Assembly (NCBI RefSeq): GCF_004151455.1
Contig: NZ_PRLK01000005.1
Span: 1-57,693, forward strand
Reading direction: 5' to 3'
DNA length: 57,693 nt
Source: Candidatus Nanogingivalis gingivitcus
GTDB taxonomy: Bacteria > Patescibacteriota > Saccharimonadia > Saccharimonadales > Saccharimonadaceae
Both the position numbers and the translations under genes were made by a program. Positions within the stretch are counted from its first letter, which is position 1. Every line of letters starts with the position of its first letter. Under the pieces are notes generated by a model, which worked only from the letters and a program-made list of their open reading frames with translations, searched no databases and was not told the origin of the DNA. Positions 1-8,972 of this stretch are shown here, piece by piece.

Positions 1-1038
1 ATAGATTTTTCCCTCATTATCTATATCTAGAGCTAAATTTTCATTAGCTATTTTTTCTAAAAAAATATCAACAGATTCGTAATCTATTTTTTTAAAGTTA
101 TTAGATAAATTAGTGTTATTTTTATCTAAAAGGCTAACTTGCGTGGAGCTACTGTTAGTTTTGCCAGTTCGCATACTTTTTGGTATTTTTAATATAAGTG
201 AGTTAAATTCTAATTTTTTGAAAATATCTAACAATTTATTATAATCAAAATTAGTTATATCTGCATCTTCTAGATTTAGCTTTACTGGAGCATCAGTCCA
301 AATTTTAGCAAGATCTTTACTCATAAAGGCAAGATCTTTTCCTGCTGCTAACTTTTTTACCCAAGATGGTTTTATATTTTCTAAGTTGCTATAGATATTT
401 TCTAGAGTATTAAACTCTTGAAGAAGTGCTGTTGCTGTTTTAATTCCAATACCAGGAACTCCTGGGATATTATCGCTCGAATCTCCTTGTAAAGATTTAA
501 GGTCTAAAAATTGAGACTGTTTTAATCTATATTTTTCTTCAAAATATTTTAGATTAAATTCTTCAATTTGCGAAAACCCTTTTTTCATAGCATATACTTT
601 AGTATTTTCACTAATTAATTGAAGCATATCTAAATCACTTGTAATTAAATTACTTTCAATACCTAATGAGTTAGCTTGAACACTTATAGTTCCTAATATA
701 TCATCAGCTTCATACCCATCACATTCAAACAATGGCCAATGAAGAGCTTCTAATAGCTCTTTCAAAATAGGGAATTGAGCATAAAAGTCTTCAGGAGGAG
801 TCTTTCTGCCGGCTTTATACTCAGAATATATAGCAGTTCTTTTTGAGGTAGAGGTTCCTTTTTTATCCCATGCAACAACTACATAATCAGGATTGATTTT
901 TTTAATAACTTCTAAGGCTAAGCTTGCAAATCCATAAACTCCACCAGTTGGCGTACCATCTGCTGTTGATAAATTTTCCATAGCGTAATACCCTCTATAG
1001 AATACACTTTTACCATCAATAACTACCAACTTTTTCAT
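1..1038 (-). CDS. polA: DNA polymerase I, N-terminal 5'-3' exonuclease part (partial)
   Basis: Only the N-terminal ~346 residues are in the window; the gene runs off the left edge. The reading begins MKKLVVIDGKSVFYRGYYAM and contains the FEN/PIN-type nuclease core: Asp in VIDG, the DGTPTGGVYGF helix, VVAWDKKG, the ECDGYEADD acidic cluster, ITSDLDMLQL, and the helix-hairpin-helix LQGDSSDNIPGVPGIGIKTA. These are the metal-binding and DNA-binding parts of the Pol I flap nuclease that removes RNA primers. Whether proofreading and polymerase domains follow cannot be seen. The start is the ATG at 1038, six bases behind a TATAAT box, so the mRNA is probably leaderless. Alternative: a stand-alone 5' nuclease, less likely because reading continues beyond that domain. 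Confidence 0.9.
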   Translation of the reverse strand, partial: MKKLVVIDGKSVFYRGYYAMENLSTADGTPTGGVYGFASLALEVIKKINPDYVVVAWDKKGTSTSKRTAIYSEYKAGRKTPPEDFYAQFPILKELLEALHWPLFECDGYEADDILGTISVQANSLGIESNLITSDLDMLQLISENTKVYAMKKGFSQIEEFNLKYFEEKYRLKQSQFLDLKSLQGDSSDNIPGVPGIGIKTATALLQEFNTLENIYSNLENIKPSWVKKLAAGKDLAFMSKDLAKIWTDAPVKLNLEDADITNFDYNKLLDIFKKLEFNSLILKIPKSMRTGKTNSSSTQVSLLDKNNTNLSNNFKKIDYESVDIFLEKIANENLALDIDNEGKIY

Positions 1039-1050
1039 TACTTTATTATA
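1039..1050 (-). promoter_or_regulatory. polA extended -10 box, leaderless start
   Basis: On the minus strand TGCTATAAT (TATAAT at 1050-1045) is followed by six bases and then the polA ATG, so transcription should begin at or next to the A of the start codon. No Shine-Dalgarno can fit. Confidence 0.7.
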
Positions 1051-1058
1051 GCATAGAA

Positions 1059-1090
1059 TAAAATAAAGCTTATTGTTAAGCTTTATTTTA
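1059..1090 (-). terminator. Terminator-like hairpin after ftsK
   Basis: A perfect 13-bp inverted repeat (1059-1071 and 1078-1090, 6-nt loop) contains the ftsK stop codon and is followed on the minus strand by a T-rich stretch. The stem is AT-rich, so termination may be partial. Confidence 0.6.
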
Positions 1091-3293
1091 TATCTTCTAT
1101 ATTGCTGATTAGCACTTCACGAGGCTTAGACCCATTGCTTGGCCCTACTATGCCTTGCTCTTCCATTTCATCTATCAGCTTAGCTGCTCTTCCGTAGCCT
1201 ATCCCTAGGCGTCTTTGTAAATAAGTTACTGAGGCCCTTCCGTTAAGGACTGCCTTAACAGCATCTTCAAATAGTGAATCGGAGCTACCACTAATATCAC
1301 CCATTACTATGCCACCTTTTTCGCCTACTTGAACCTGTTGGGCTATAACCTCATTGTTATACCTTGGAGGAGCTTGAAGTCTTAGATAATCACATATTTT
1401 ATTTACTTCATCATCAGTTACCCATGCACCTTGCACGCGTTTTGGTTTACTCATACCATTAACATAGAATAGCATATCTCCTTGACCAAGCAGTTTTTCT
1501 GCTCCACCTTGATCTAAGATAGTTCGTGAGTCAACATTTGACGCAACAGTAAAGGCTATACGGCTTGGTACATTGGCTTTTATAAGTCCAGTAACAACAT
1601 TTACGCTAGGTCTTTGTGTAGCTAGAACTAGGTGGATACCTACTGCCCTTGCTTTTTGTGCTAATCTAACAATTAAAGCTTCAACTTCCTTAGAAGCAAC
1701 CATCATTAAGTCGGAAAGCTCATCAATAATAATTACTATATAAGACATAGTTTCTAAAGGTTCTTCATCCTCAGATTTAGAATTTTCTTTAGATTTAGCA
1801 ATAACCATTTTATTATAGCTTTTAATTTCTCTAATTTTTTCTTTAGCTAATAGCTCATAACGATGTTCCATTTCATTTACTGCCCATTTTAATGCAGATA
1901 ATGCCTTTTCTGGTTCGTTAATTACAGGAGTTAATAAATGAGGAATATCTTCATATGGAGCCATTTCTACTTTTTTAGGGTCAACCAAAATAAGTTTCAT
2001 TTCTTCAGGACTATGTCTATATAAAAGGCTCGTAAGTAAAGAGTTCATCATTACTGATTTACCAGAGCCAGTTTGTCCAGCAATAAGTAAATGAGGCATT
2101 TTGGATAGTTTACCTACTACACCTTCCCCAGAAATATCTTTACCTACAGCAAAACTTAATGGGTCATGTTCATTTTTCCATTCTTTTGAGTTCATTATGC
2201 TAAATAAACGGACATCTGCAGACTTTATATTTGGCACCTCAATACCAACAGCTCTTTTTCCGGGTATTGGAGCTTCTATTCTTAAAGAAGTAGCTGCTAA
2301 ATTTAAAGCTATATTACTCTCTAAAGCTTCTATCCTACTAAGCTTAACCCCACTAGGTGGTCTTAGGGTATATTGAGTTACTCTTGGTCCAATATTAGCA
2401 GACTCCATTTCAACATCAATATTAAATTCTTTCAATGTGTTTTTAATAGTTACCGCATTCTGCTCTATATCTCCAGCATCTGCGGGAGATTGAGATTTTT
2501 CTAGCAAATCAAAACTTGGTTTTTGCCAGTTAGAGATAATGAAAGAAGCTGTAGCAGGCTCTTTTGTAGCTTCTTTTTCAACTTTGGCTTTATTTTCTTT
2601 TATTTTACTAATAGGATTAATTTTTTTATTAGATTCTTTTTTATTTAGTATTTCTACTCCGGCATTTAATTTTAGCTCAGTAGATTCTTTATTTTTTGAT
2701 GATTCTTTTATAGTTGTTTCTTCTGAGGCTTTTTTAAAGATATTTGTATTCATTATATCATTTTTTGTAAAGTCGTTAGTTTTTAGTAGTTCTGCTATTT
2801 TTTGTATAACAATAATTGGAGTTATGCGTAATACTGATAATACTAAAATAAAAATAGATAATATATAGATAATGCCAGCTACAATTGAATTCACCAAGCT
2901 AAGTAGTAAATGATTCATGAATGATCCAATAGCTCCACCAAAATGTATTCCAGATTTACTATAGAATAAGCCGAAAAATCCACTAAATAAAGTTAATATA
3001 ATAATAGAGCAAAAGACACTTAAGCCAGATAATTTATTTTGTTCATTTCTAAAAATTTCTACACACAGATATATTAAAATTAAAGGTAAAATAAAAGTAG
3101 AATACCCCATTATATTTAATAGTATTTTATGTAGGCCTATTAATACTGGCCCCCCACTACCAAACCAAGATAAAATTAAGAAAAAACTAAAAACAATAGT
3201 AATTACTGCACCAACTTGTGCCCAAAAACCTGCTGGTAATGTATTTTGTTTTGATACATTTTTTTTTGATTTACCTTTTGTTTTTTTAGCCAT
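1083..3293 (-). CDS. ftsK: DNA translocase FtsK/SpoIIIE
   Basis: Septum-linked motor that pumps chromosome ends out of the closing division site. The protein begins MAKKTKGKSKKN and has four hydrophobic segments in roughly the first 170 residues, a charged linker, the FtsK alpha/beta translocase with Walker A (AGQTGSGKSVMMNSL) and Walker B (YIVIIIDELSDLMM), then the ATQRPSVNVVTGLIKANVPSRIAF segment. It ends with a winged-helix gamma domain (SVTYLQRRLGIGYGRAAKLID) that in this family reads KOPS-type motifs. At ~736 residues it is a compact, complete family member. I chose the ATG at 3293. A longer in-frame reading starts with TTG at 3332, but that TTG is the -35 box TTGAAA, placed exactly 17 bp before TATAAT. 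holA ends at 3319, inside this promoter. Confidence 0.95.
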   Translation of the reverse strand: MAKKTKGKSKKNVSKQNTLPAGFWAQVGAVITIVFSFFLILSWFGSGGPVLIGLHKILLNIMGYSTFILPLILIYLCVEIFRNEQNKLSGLSVFCSIIILTLFSGFFGLFYSKSGIHFGGAIGSFMNHLLLSLVNSIVAGIIYILSIFILVLSVLRITPIIVIQKIAELLKTNDFTKNDIMNTNIFKKASEETTIKESSKNKESTELKLNAGVEILNKKESNKKINPISKIKENKAKVEKEATKEPATASFIISNWQKPSFDLLEKSQSPADAGDIEQNAVTIKNTLKEFNIDVEMESANIGPRVTQYTLRPPSGVKLSRIEALESNIALNLAATSLRIEAPIPGKRAVGIEVPNIKSADVRLFSIMNSKEWKNEHDPLSFAVGKDISGEGVVGKLSKMPHLLIAGQTGSGKSVMMNSLLTSLLYRHSPEEMKLILVDPKKVEMAPYEDIPHLLTPVINEPEKALSALKWAVNEMEHRYELLAKEKIREIKSYNKMVIAKSKENSKSEDEEPLETMSYIVIIIDELSDLMMVASKEVEALIVRLAQKARAVGIHLVLATQRPSVNVVTGLIKANVPSRIAFTVASNVDSRTILDQGGAEKLLGQGDMLFYVNGMSKPKRVQGAWVTDDEVNKICDYLRLQAPPRYNNEVIAQQVQVGEKGGIVMGDISGSSDSLFEDAVKAVLNGRASVTYLQRRLGIGYGRAAKLIDEMEEQGIVGPSNGSKPREVLISNIEDIK

Positions 3294-3332
3294 AATCTTT
3301 TTTATTATAGCATATTTACTACTGTATTTCAA
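3294..3332 (-). promoter_or_regulatory. ftsK promoter inside the holA 3' end
   Basis: Minus-strand TTGAAA (3332-3327), 17-bp spacer, TATAAT (3309-3304), then 10 bases to the ATG at 3293. The -35 overlaps the last codons of holA. The predicted leader is only about 3 nt. Confidence 0.75.
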
Positions 3333-4275
3333 GATTGATAGTTGCTATACTAGAGAGAGTAGCGACGATAATATCCCAAGGATTAGAGGTTCTTTTAATT
3401 AATTTATCTGCCTGGCTGATTTTTTCTATAATAAAATCAGTATTATTTGAATCGATATATTGAATTAAAGGTTTTATTTTATTAAGAGCCCATTCGTTAG
3501 CTTCTATGTCTTTTGCTATTTTTTTAATAGACAAATTATTATCAAGACCTATTTTTAGGGATATTATTTGAAAAAATTGAGTAGAAAGTAGTCCTAAAAG
3601 TTTATAAGCTCCTTCATTACCCTCTATATTTTTTATAATATTAATATTGGATAATAAATTATGAATATCTCTTTTTAGCGTTAATTCTAAGAGATTAAAA
3701 GTATTGCTTTCTAAACTAGGGGGTATAAAGTGCTTAATATTTTCTTCGTTAATATCACCAAGCAAAGATAATTTTTCTATTGCTTCTTTAATTTTCCATT
3801 CGTCATACCCCACCCAATCAATAAGGGTTTTGGCTGTTTGCATGTCTAAAGATATTCCGTTATTTTTGGCTAATATCCTTGCGAGTTCAATAACATTGTT
3901 ATGATCTTTTTTTGATAGACTTTTAAACTCTTTAAAAGTAGCTACATTAGATAGTTCTTTATATATTTTGCTACGCTTATCGAAAGAATCTTCAATAATA
4001 CAAATATAATTATCTGTAGATAACCTATCGAGGAGTGGGACAATCTTACTCCAAATATTATTATTTAAACTAATATCTTTTGCTATTATAAATTTCTTTT
4101 CAGAAAATAAGCTTGCACCAGATATTATGGATATAAATTGGTCTTCTTCTATATTCTCCGAATTTATATTTTCTATAGTGAAACCCTTATTTTCAAAGTC
4201 TTTTTTTAGCTTTGATAACTCTCTTAGCTTCTCGAAACTATTATCTCCATATAGTATGATAATTCTACTCTTCAT
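3319..4275 (-). CDS. holA: DNA polymerase III delta subunit
   Basis: Clamp-loader delta subunit, which opens the beta sliding clamp. The 318 residues match the family's usual length. The N-terminal strand IIILYGDNSFEKLREL is the HolA version of a P-loop-like start without a working Walker A, as expected for delta. Features consistent with the three-domain AAA+ clamp-loader fold are the region around KKFIIAKDIS, DNYICIIEDSFDKRSKIYK, the helical LAKNNGISLDMQTAKTLIDWVGYDEWKIKEAIEKLSLL and a helical C-terminal collar. It lies one base downstream of mutM's stop codon, so it belongs to the same operon. Sequence divergence is high, as is normal for HolA, so the call rests on architecture and the N-terminal motif. 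Confidence 0.85.
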   Translation of the reverse strand: MKSRIIILYGDNSFEKLRELSKLKKDFENKGFTIENINSENIEEDQFISIISGASLFSEKKFIIAKDISLNNNIWSKIVPLLDRLSTDNYICIIEDSFDKRSKIYKELSNVATFKEFKSLSKKDHNNVIELARILAKNNGISLDMQTAKTLIDWVGYDEWKIKEAIEKLSLLGDINEENIKHFIPPSLESNTFNLLELTLKRDIHNLLSNINIIKNIEGNEGAYKLLGLLSTQFFQIISLKIGLDNNLSIKKIAKDIEANEWALNKIKPLIQYIDSNNTDFIIEKISQADKLIKRTSNPWDIIVATLSSIATINLEIQ

Positions 4276-4276
4276 A

Positions 4277-5149
4277 TTATTTCACCTTCTGGCAATTCTC
4301 GCAAATATGTGTACCCCTACCTGCTACTTTTATTTTAGATATTCTAAATTTTTTACATCTCTTGCATATCTCATTATTTTTATGATATACAGATGCATAT
4401 TCTAAATAATTGCCGCGAGTTCCATCTGCCTTCACATAATTACGATCAGTCGATCCACCTCTTTGAATAGATATTTTCATAACTTTTCTAATAGCTTTAT
4501 ATAAATTTTCTAGATCTACGGACGATAGTTTATTTACTCTTGTTTCAGGATGTATTTTTGCTTCCCATAGGGATTCATCTGCATATATGTTTCCCACTCC
4601 TGCAATAACAGACTGGTCTAAAATAGTAGGTTTTATCATACTATTTTGTTTTAAAGAAACCCTCTCTATAAAATGTTCAACTTTAAAACTATCCTCAAGG
4701 GGTTCTGGTCCAACTTTTTTGAAAAAAGGTAGGTTATTTATTTCGCTAGTTGGTAATAAAATTATATAACCAAATTTTCTTTGATCATTAAAAAATAATT
4801 TAGTATTATCACTAAAAGAGAATGTTACTCTAGTAGATTTATTTGGCAAATTAGCTAAGAAATCATCATTAGGATGTCCACCACCCCAATTACATTCCCC
4901 TCTATATACTAGCTGCCCAGTCATTCTTAAGTGACATATTAGCGAATAGTTAGTATTTAGATCTATAATAATAACTTTTGCTCTACGGCGAACAGCTTTT
5001 ATGATGCTATTTATTAAGAAGTTTTCAACTGCGTTAATATCATTAGGAAAACTTTTTTTCCAATCACTTTCTACTGAGACTACTTTTTTATTAAGAATTA
5101 ATTTATTTAGTCCTTTTACTACTGTTTCTACTTCTGGAAGCTCTGGCAT
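4277..5149 (-). CDS. mutM: Formamidopyrimidine-DNA glycosylase (Fpg/MutM)
   Basis: Bifunctional DNA glycosylase/AP lyase that removes 8-oxoguanine and formamidopyrimidines. After Met removal the protein starts PELPEVETVVKGL, giving the catalytic Pro1 and Glu2. The middle carries SMIKPTILDQSVIAGVGNIYADESLW, the conserved helix-two-turn-helix with the lesion-facing Asn. The C-terminus is a complete zinc finger with CKRC and CENC pairs, and GRGTH holds the usual phosphate-binding Arg. Length 290 residues is slightly above typical. The start overlaps the 3' end of the HAD gene by 22 bp, implying translational coupling. This zinc finger is intact, in contrast to dnaG in the same operon. Confidence 0.96.
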   Translation of the reverse strand: MPELPEVETVVKGLNKLILNKKVVSVESDWKKSFPNDINAVENFLINSIIKAVRRRAKVIIIDLNTNYSLICHLRMTGQLVYRGECNWGGGHPNDDFLANLPNKSTRVTFSFSDNTKLFFNDQRKFGYIILLPTSEINNLPFFKKVGPEPLEDSFKVEHFIERVSLKQNSMIKPTILDQSVIAGVGNIYADESLWEAKIHPETRVNKLSSVDLENLYKAIRKVMKISIQRGGSTDRNYVKADGTRGNYLEYASVYHKNNEICKRCKKFRISKIKVAGRGTHICENCQKVK

Positions 5150-5574
5150 AAACTATCAATATCCTTTATAGCTTGGTTATTATTTTGATATAGGATTGAA
5201 TATATCCCTAACGAATTAGCAACAGTTATATTATCTTTTAAGTCGTCTAATAATACTATTTTATAATTAGGATAAAATTCTTGTACCTGTAAAAAAGCAT
5301 CTATGCTAGGCTTATATTTTTTCGTTTCTTGTGATATAAAAATACTGTCAAAAAGGTCTAGTTCTTCATTAGTAAAATATTTTTTTAGAGTTTTTTTATC
5401 AGTATTGGATAAAATTGATAGTTTAACCCCCTGCATATGTAAATGCTTAAGATGGTCTAATAACTCTATATTTTTCCTAAAGCAATACTGAAATAATTGC
5501 TCGGAAGATGTTTCTTTGGTTATTAGAACACCAAAGCAATCTAAGGCTATAACACTATCTTCTTGATAGTTCAT
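5128..5574 (-). CDS. HAD-superfamily hydrolase, small
   Basis: A 148-residue haloacid-dehalogenase-fold protein. Motif I is ALDCFGVLIT, with Asp as predicted nucleophile; the usual second Asp two residues later is replaced by Phe, as in some HAD branches of the DxGGV type. Motif II is LSILSNTD (Ser/Asn), motif III the Lys of KKYKPSIDAF, motif IV VLLDDLKDNITVANSLG with the acidic pair. The cap is a short helical insert between motifs I and II. The missing second Asp, which normally acts as acid/base, makes phosphatase activity uncertain; the substrate cannot be predicted. It overlaps both neighbours by about 20 bp (mutM and the membrane protein), so it is an internal operon gene. Confidence 0.75.
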   Translation of the reverse strand: MNYQEDSVIALDCFGVLITKETSSEQLFQYCFRKNIELLDHLKHLHMQGVKLSILSNTDKKTLKKYFTNEELDLFDSIFISQETKKYKPSIDAFLQVQEFYPNYKIVLLDDLKDNITVANSLGIYSILYQNNNQAIKDIDSLCQSFQK

Positions 5575-6178
5575 CTATGCCTAAATCTTTTACTACTTTT
5601 TGATGGTCAGGTATTTGAGAAATAAATAGATTTTGTAACTGTTGAGTATTAGCCTTAAGCGATCCTACAGATCCTCTACAGGTAGATGTCCAAAGGTGTT
5701 TTTCGAGGGTATCGTTTTTGAGCACTGAGAAATCATATAGGTGACCAGTAGCACAAACTCCAAGTAGGTCATCTTCCTTACCGCTAAAAGATTGTCCTTT
5801 CATCATATTAGCCTTATCTAAAGCGTGTATAAATTGATCGTAGGCGTCAGGGCTGTTAGGAAGGCTCACTTGTTTAATTACTTCACCTAAATAACCTTTA
5901 TATGTAGTTAAAACTCTTTTAGATTGAGATACTTCTACAGTATATGACCTAAAGTTTTCATTAGCAACAATTGGTCCACGAACTGTCATTTTTACACTTC
6001 TATTTGGCTCGTTAGTTTTCCAATCTTCTACTGGTTCTTCAACTTTACTTTTTTCTTCAACTTTTTGCTCATCAGTTCCAAAAAAACTTTGTCCTATAGT
6101 TACTAAGGTTGCTATTGCTAATATAGCAATAGCGATAATTAGAAGTATTGGAGCGATTCGTATTATTTTATCTTTCAT
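5555..6178 (-). CDS. Single-pass membrane-anchored protein, unknown function
   Basis: I do not recognise this 207-residue protein. Residues ~5-33 form one strong hydrophobic helix (IAPILLIIAIAILAIATLV), followed by a charged linker and a folded ~140-residue domain predicted to lie outside. That domain contains MTVRGPIVANENFRSYTVEVSQ and two Cys (VCATGH and TSTCRGSVG) that could pair. Nothing looks catalytic. It sits between rpoD (21-bp gap) and the HAD gene (overlap). A GAGG Shine-Dalgarno about 8 bases before the ATG fits translation from inside a longer message. The conserved placement between core genes suggests a lineage-specific envelope protein; that is inference. Confidence 0.6.
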   Translation of the reverse strand: MKDKIIRIAPILLIIAIAILAIATLVTIGQSFFGTDEQKVEEKSKVEEPVEDWKTNEPNRSVKMTVRGPIVANENFRSYTVEVSQSKRVLTTYKGYLGEVIKQVSLPNSPDAYDQFIHALDKANMMKGQSFSGKEDDLLGVCATGHLYDFSVLKNDTLEKHLWTSTCRGSVGSLKANTQQLQNLFISQIPDHQKVVKDLGIDELSRR

Positions 6179-6199
6179 ATTTTTACCTCTTAAAATAGA

Positions 6200-7213
6200 T
6201 TAATCTTCTAGATACTCGTGTAGTTTCTTGGAATCTTTGTGCTTTCGCAATTTAAGTAACGCTTTAGCTTCGATTTGCCTAATTCTTTCACGTGTAACTG
6301 CAAACTCTAATCCCACCTCTTCTAATGTATGGCTTTTAGTCCCATTTAACCCGAAACGCATTTCTATAATTTTTCTTTCACGATCAGATAAACTTCCTAA
6401 AATTTCGCCAACTTGGTCTTTAAGCATTTGTATTGTGGTAGATTCTTCTGGACTTTTAGTATCTTCATCTTCAATAAAATCACCTAATGTAGACTCTTCG
6501 CCGTCATCTCCATCTCTACCAATACCAGCATCTAATGAAGTAATATCTTGTTTAATTTTTTGAATATATTCAACTTTTTCAGGTTCAATATCAAGCTCTT
6601 TAGCAATTTCTTCATTAGTTGGTTCACGGTTTAGCTCTTGAGTTAGTCTACGTGTAACACGCATTAACTTATTAATAGTTTCAACCATATGAACAGGAAT
6701 ACGAATAGTTCTGGCTTGGTCGGCTATCGCTCTAGTAATAGCTTGTCTAATCCACCATGTTGCATAGGTAGAGAATTTAAATCCTTTTTCTGGATCAAAC
6801 TTTTCTACAGCCTTTAAAAGACCAGTGTTTCCCTCTTGAATTAAATCTAATAAATCAAGGCCTCTTCCAGAATAGCGTTTAGCAATAGAAACAACTAGAC
6901 GCATATTTGCTTCTGCCATCTTATCTTTGGCCCTTCTATCGCCCTCTAGTGCTTTTTGGGCTAGCTCCATCTCTTCTTCAATACTTAAAAGAGGTATTCT
7001 ACCTATTTCGCGTAAGTACATCCTTACGGAATCATCAGAAATATCATCAACAAAAGAACTGTTTAATAAATCTTCTTCGGTAATGTCGTTTTCTTCTTCA
7101 TTCAGTGCGTTAAAATCTGGTTCGTCAGGATCCTGTACGCCAACTGTTGCATCTACAATTCCGTCTTCATTTAATATTTCTTCCGGAAGTTCATTTTTTT
7201 TACTTCTTGCCAC
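6200..7213 (-). CDS. rpoD: Primary sigma factor (RpoD/SigA)
   Basis: Housekeeping sigma-70. Region 1.2 reads [21 protein letters not shown]. Region 2 contains [27 protein letters not shown] and the -10-binding [22 protein letters not shown]. Region 3 follows at [25 protein letters not shown]. Region 4 has [20 protein letters not shown] and the -35 helix-turn-helix [30 protein letters not shown]. At 337 residues it has only a short acidic N-terminus and no large non-conserved insertion. The start is a GTG at 7213 preceded by GGAAC. It overlaps dnaG by 14 bp, the familiar dnaG-rpoD coupling. The conserved -10 and -35 helices agree with the TTGACA/TATAAT-like promoters across this window. Confidence 0.97.
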   Translation of the reverse strand: MARSKKNELPEEILNEDGIVDATVGVQDPDEPDFNALNEEENDITEEDLLNSSFVDDISDDSVRMYLREIGRIPLLSIEEEMELAQKALEGDRRAKDKMAEANMRLVVSIAKRYSGRGLDLLDLIQEGNTGLLKAVEKFDPEKGFKFSTYATWWIRQAITRAIADQARTIRIPVHMVETINKLMRVTRRLTQELNREPTNEEIAKELDIEPEKVEYIQKIKQDITSLDAGIGRDGDDGEESTLGDFIEDEDTKSPEESTTIQMLKDQVGEILGSLSDRERKIIEMRFGLNGTKSHTLEEVGLEFAVTRERIRQIEAKALLKLRKHKDSKKLHEYLED

Positions 7214-8936
7214 GATTTAGTTCCTTATTTAGTTTTATAATTTGATTTAAAATTACAGTTTTTTCTTTGTCGTCATTTTCAATTTCGATATCCTCTAGCC
7301 TGCTAAGTAAATTTTGCTTTTGTTTTTGTAAGTTTTCAATTTTAACCTTCTGAACCAAACGCTCTATTTCTGCTTGAGAGCTACTCTTAATAACACCAAG
7401 CCGTTCTTCCGCTTTCAGTAGCAAAATTTTAACATAATTATCGTTTTTTTGCAACATATCTTCATCGCTATTTAAGATTGCATTTAATATATTTTGACGC
7501 TCTTCTCCATGTAAATAGGTAGGTTTAATGGGTTTTAGATATCTTATTAAATTTCGATCAGCTAGTATTAGTGCTAATAAATCATCCTCATAAATAAAGC
7601 TATCATTTATTGGCTCTACTTTTTGAATTTTTGTTTTTTTCTTGCGAATAATAGTAGGGCTATTATCGTCTTTATGCTTTGCTAATAGAGACTCTTTTGA
7701 AATTCCAATCCTTTTAGCAATATCCTTTAAATAGAACTCTTTTTCTACTGGATCATTAATTTTTCCTAATAGTTTTAAAGCTATAGTAGAGAATTTCTTT
7801 TTACCAGTAGCTTCAGCAATATTTAATCTTTTTTCATATTGGTCTAATATCCACTCAATAGCAGGTTTAGGTGAATTTATTGCTTTCGTCCATAATTCTG
7901 CAGATTTTTGTATTAATTCATCAGGGTCTTTTACTCTTTCTTCCCCTTGGTTTAAAGTTATAATTGACAAATCTATTCCAGTTTCCTGAGCTAATGATAT
8001 TGCCCTTTCTGTAGCTTTAATTCCAGCATCATCAGAATCAAAACATAGCCTAATATCCCCTGAAAAACGAGAAAGAGTCTTTAAGTGTTTTGAAGTGATG
8101 GCCGTTCCTGCTGTCGCAACTACATTCTTCACCCCTGCCTGATGGCTAGATATTACATCCATATTACCTTCTACTACAACTATAAAACCACTTTTACGTA
8201 TCTCACTTTTTGCCTGAAAAAGGCCAAAAACATTACTAGATTTATCATAAAGTAATGTCTGAGGAGTATTAAGATATTTAGGAGCATTTTGAATATCTCT
8301 TATTAGCCTACCAGTAAAGCCAACAGGTGCTCCCGATATATCTTGTAAGGAAATTGTTAGACGATCTCTAAAAATATCTCCATCAAACCTATTAGTTAGC
8401 CCAGCTGATTTAATGTCCTGCAAACTAAATCCCCTCTTAATTAAGAAATCTACTAATATTTTACCGTGCCTAGGAGCATATCCTATTTTAAATTCTTGTA
8501 TTATTTCTCTAGTTAAACCACGGTTTTTAGCGTATTGCAAAGCTTCCTTATCTTTCGACAGGCAATACTGAAAAAAATTAGAACTAAGAGATAGAATTTC
8601 ATAATAAATCTTCTTCTTTTTGTTTATGTATTCCGCTTTTTTATTATCGAATTGTTGTAATTCTACTCCAGATTTTCTAGCCAATAATTCTAAAGATTCA
8701 CGAAAGGTTAGTCCTTCGACTTCCATAATAAAACTGAAGATATCACCACCCTTACCAGAAGAAAAATCGTGCCAAATTTGCTTATCGCTGCTAATTATAA
8801 GACTAGGAGTTCTTTCATTAGTCCAGGGACTTAACGCTTTAAAATTCCTCCCTGCACGTTTTAAATCTAAGTATTCACTAGCTAAGTCTTCTATATTAAT
8901 GCGTGAACGTATTTCTTCCGTAGCGTTATCGTGCAT
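7200..8936 (-). CDS. dnaG: DNA primase DnaG with zinc ligands lost
   Basis: Synthesises RNA primers at the fork. Residues 1-100 align with the CHC2 zinc-binding domain, but the four ligands are gone: the usual CPFH is SPWT (residues 36-39) and the usual HCFGCG is HDFSSG (56-61). The surrounding fold signature, [31 protein letters not shown], is otherwise kept. The catalytic core follows: [43 protein letters not shown], then TOPRIM with [16 protein letters not shown] (Glu) and LCFDSDDAG (DxD). The C-terminal helicase-binding part is divergent and lysine-rich. At 578 residues it has normal length. The ATG at 8936 lies six bases behind TGCTAAAAT, so the operon is probably leaderless. Confidence 0.95.
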   Translation of the reverse strand: MHDNATEEIRSRINIEDLASEYLDLKRAGRNFKALSPWTNERTPSLIISSDKQIWHDFSSGKGGDIFSFIMEVEGLTFRESLELLARKSGVELQQFDNKKAEYINKKKKIYYEILSLSSNFFQYCLSKDKEALQYAKNRGLTREIIQEFKIGYAPRHGKILVDFLIKRGFSLQDIKSAGLTNRFDGDIFRDRLTISLQDISGAPVGFTGRLIRDIQNAPKYLNTPQTLLYDKSSNVFGLFQAKSEIRKSGFIVVVEGNMDVISSHQAGVKNVVATAGTAITSKHLKTLSRFSGDIRLCFDSDDAGIKATERAISLAQETGIDLSIITLNQGEERVKDPDELIQKSAELWTKAINSPKPAIEWILDQYEKRLNIAEATGKKKFSTIALKLLGKINDPVEKEFYLKDIAKRIGISKESLLAKHKDDNSPTIIRKKKTKIQKVEPINDSFIYEDDLLALILADRNLIRYLKPIKPTYLHGEERQNILNAILNSDEDMLQKNDNYVKILLLKAEERLGVIKSSSQAEIERLVQKVKIENLQKQKQNLLSRLEDIEIENDDKEKTVILNQIIKLNKELNRGKK

Positions 8937-8948
8937 ATAAGTATTTTA
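8937..8948 (-). promoter_or_regulatory. dnaG-rpoD operon -10 box, leaderless start
   Basis: Minus-strand TGCTAAAAT (TAAAAT at 8948-8943) followed by ACTTAT and the dnaG ATG. The six-base spacing places the transcription start on the start codon. Confidence 0.7.
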
Positions 8949-8972
8949 GCATAACGCTAGTTATTTAGCTAT

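Noticed and set aside
2101..2376. Plus-strand frames inside ftsK (also 2539-2868) as genes
   Set aside because: They are antisense shadows of the FtsK coding region with no promoter, Shine-Dalgarno or recognisable protein.
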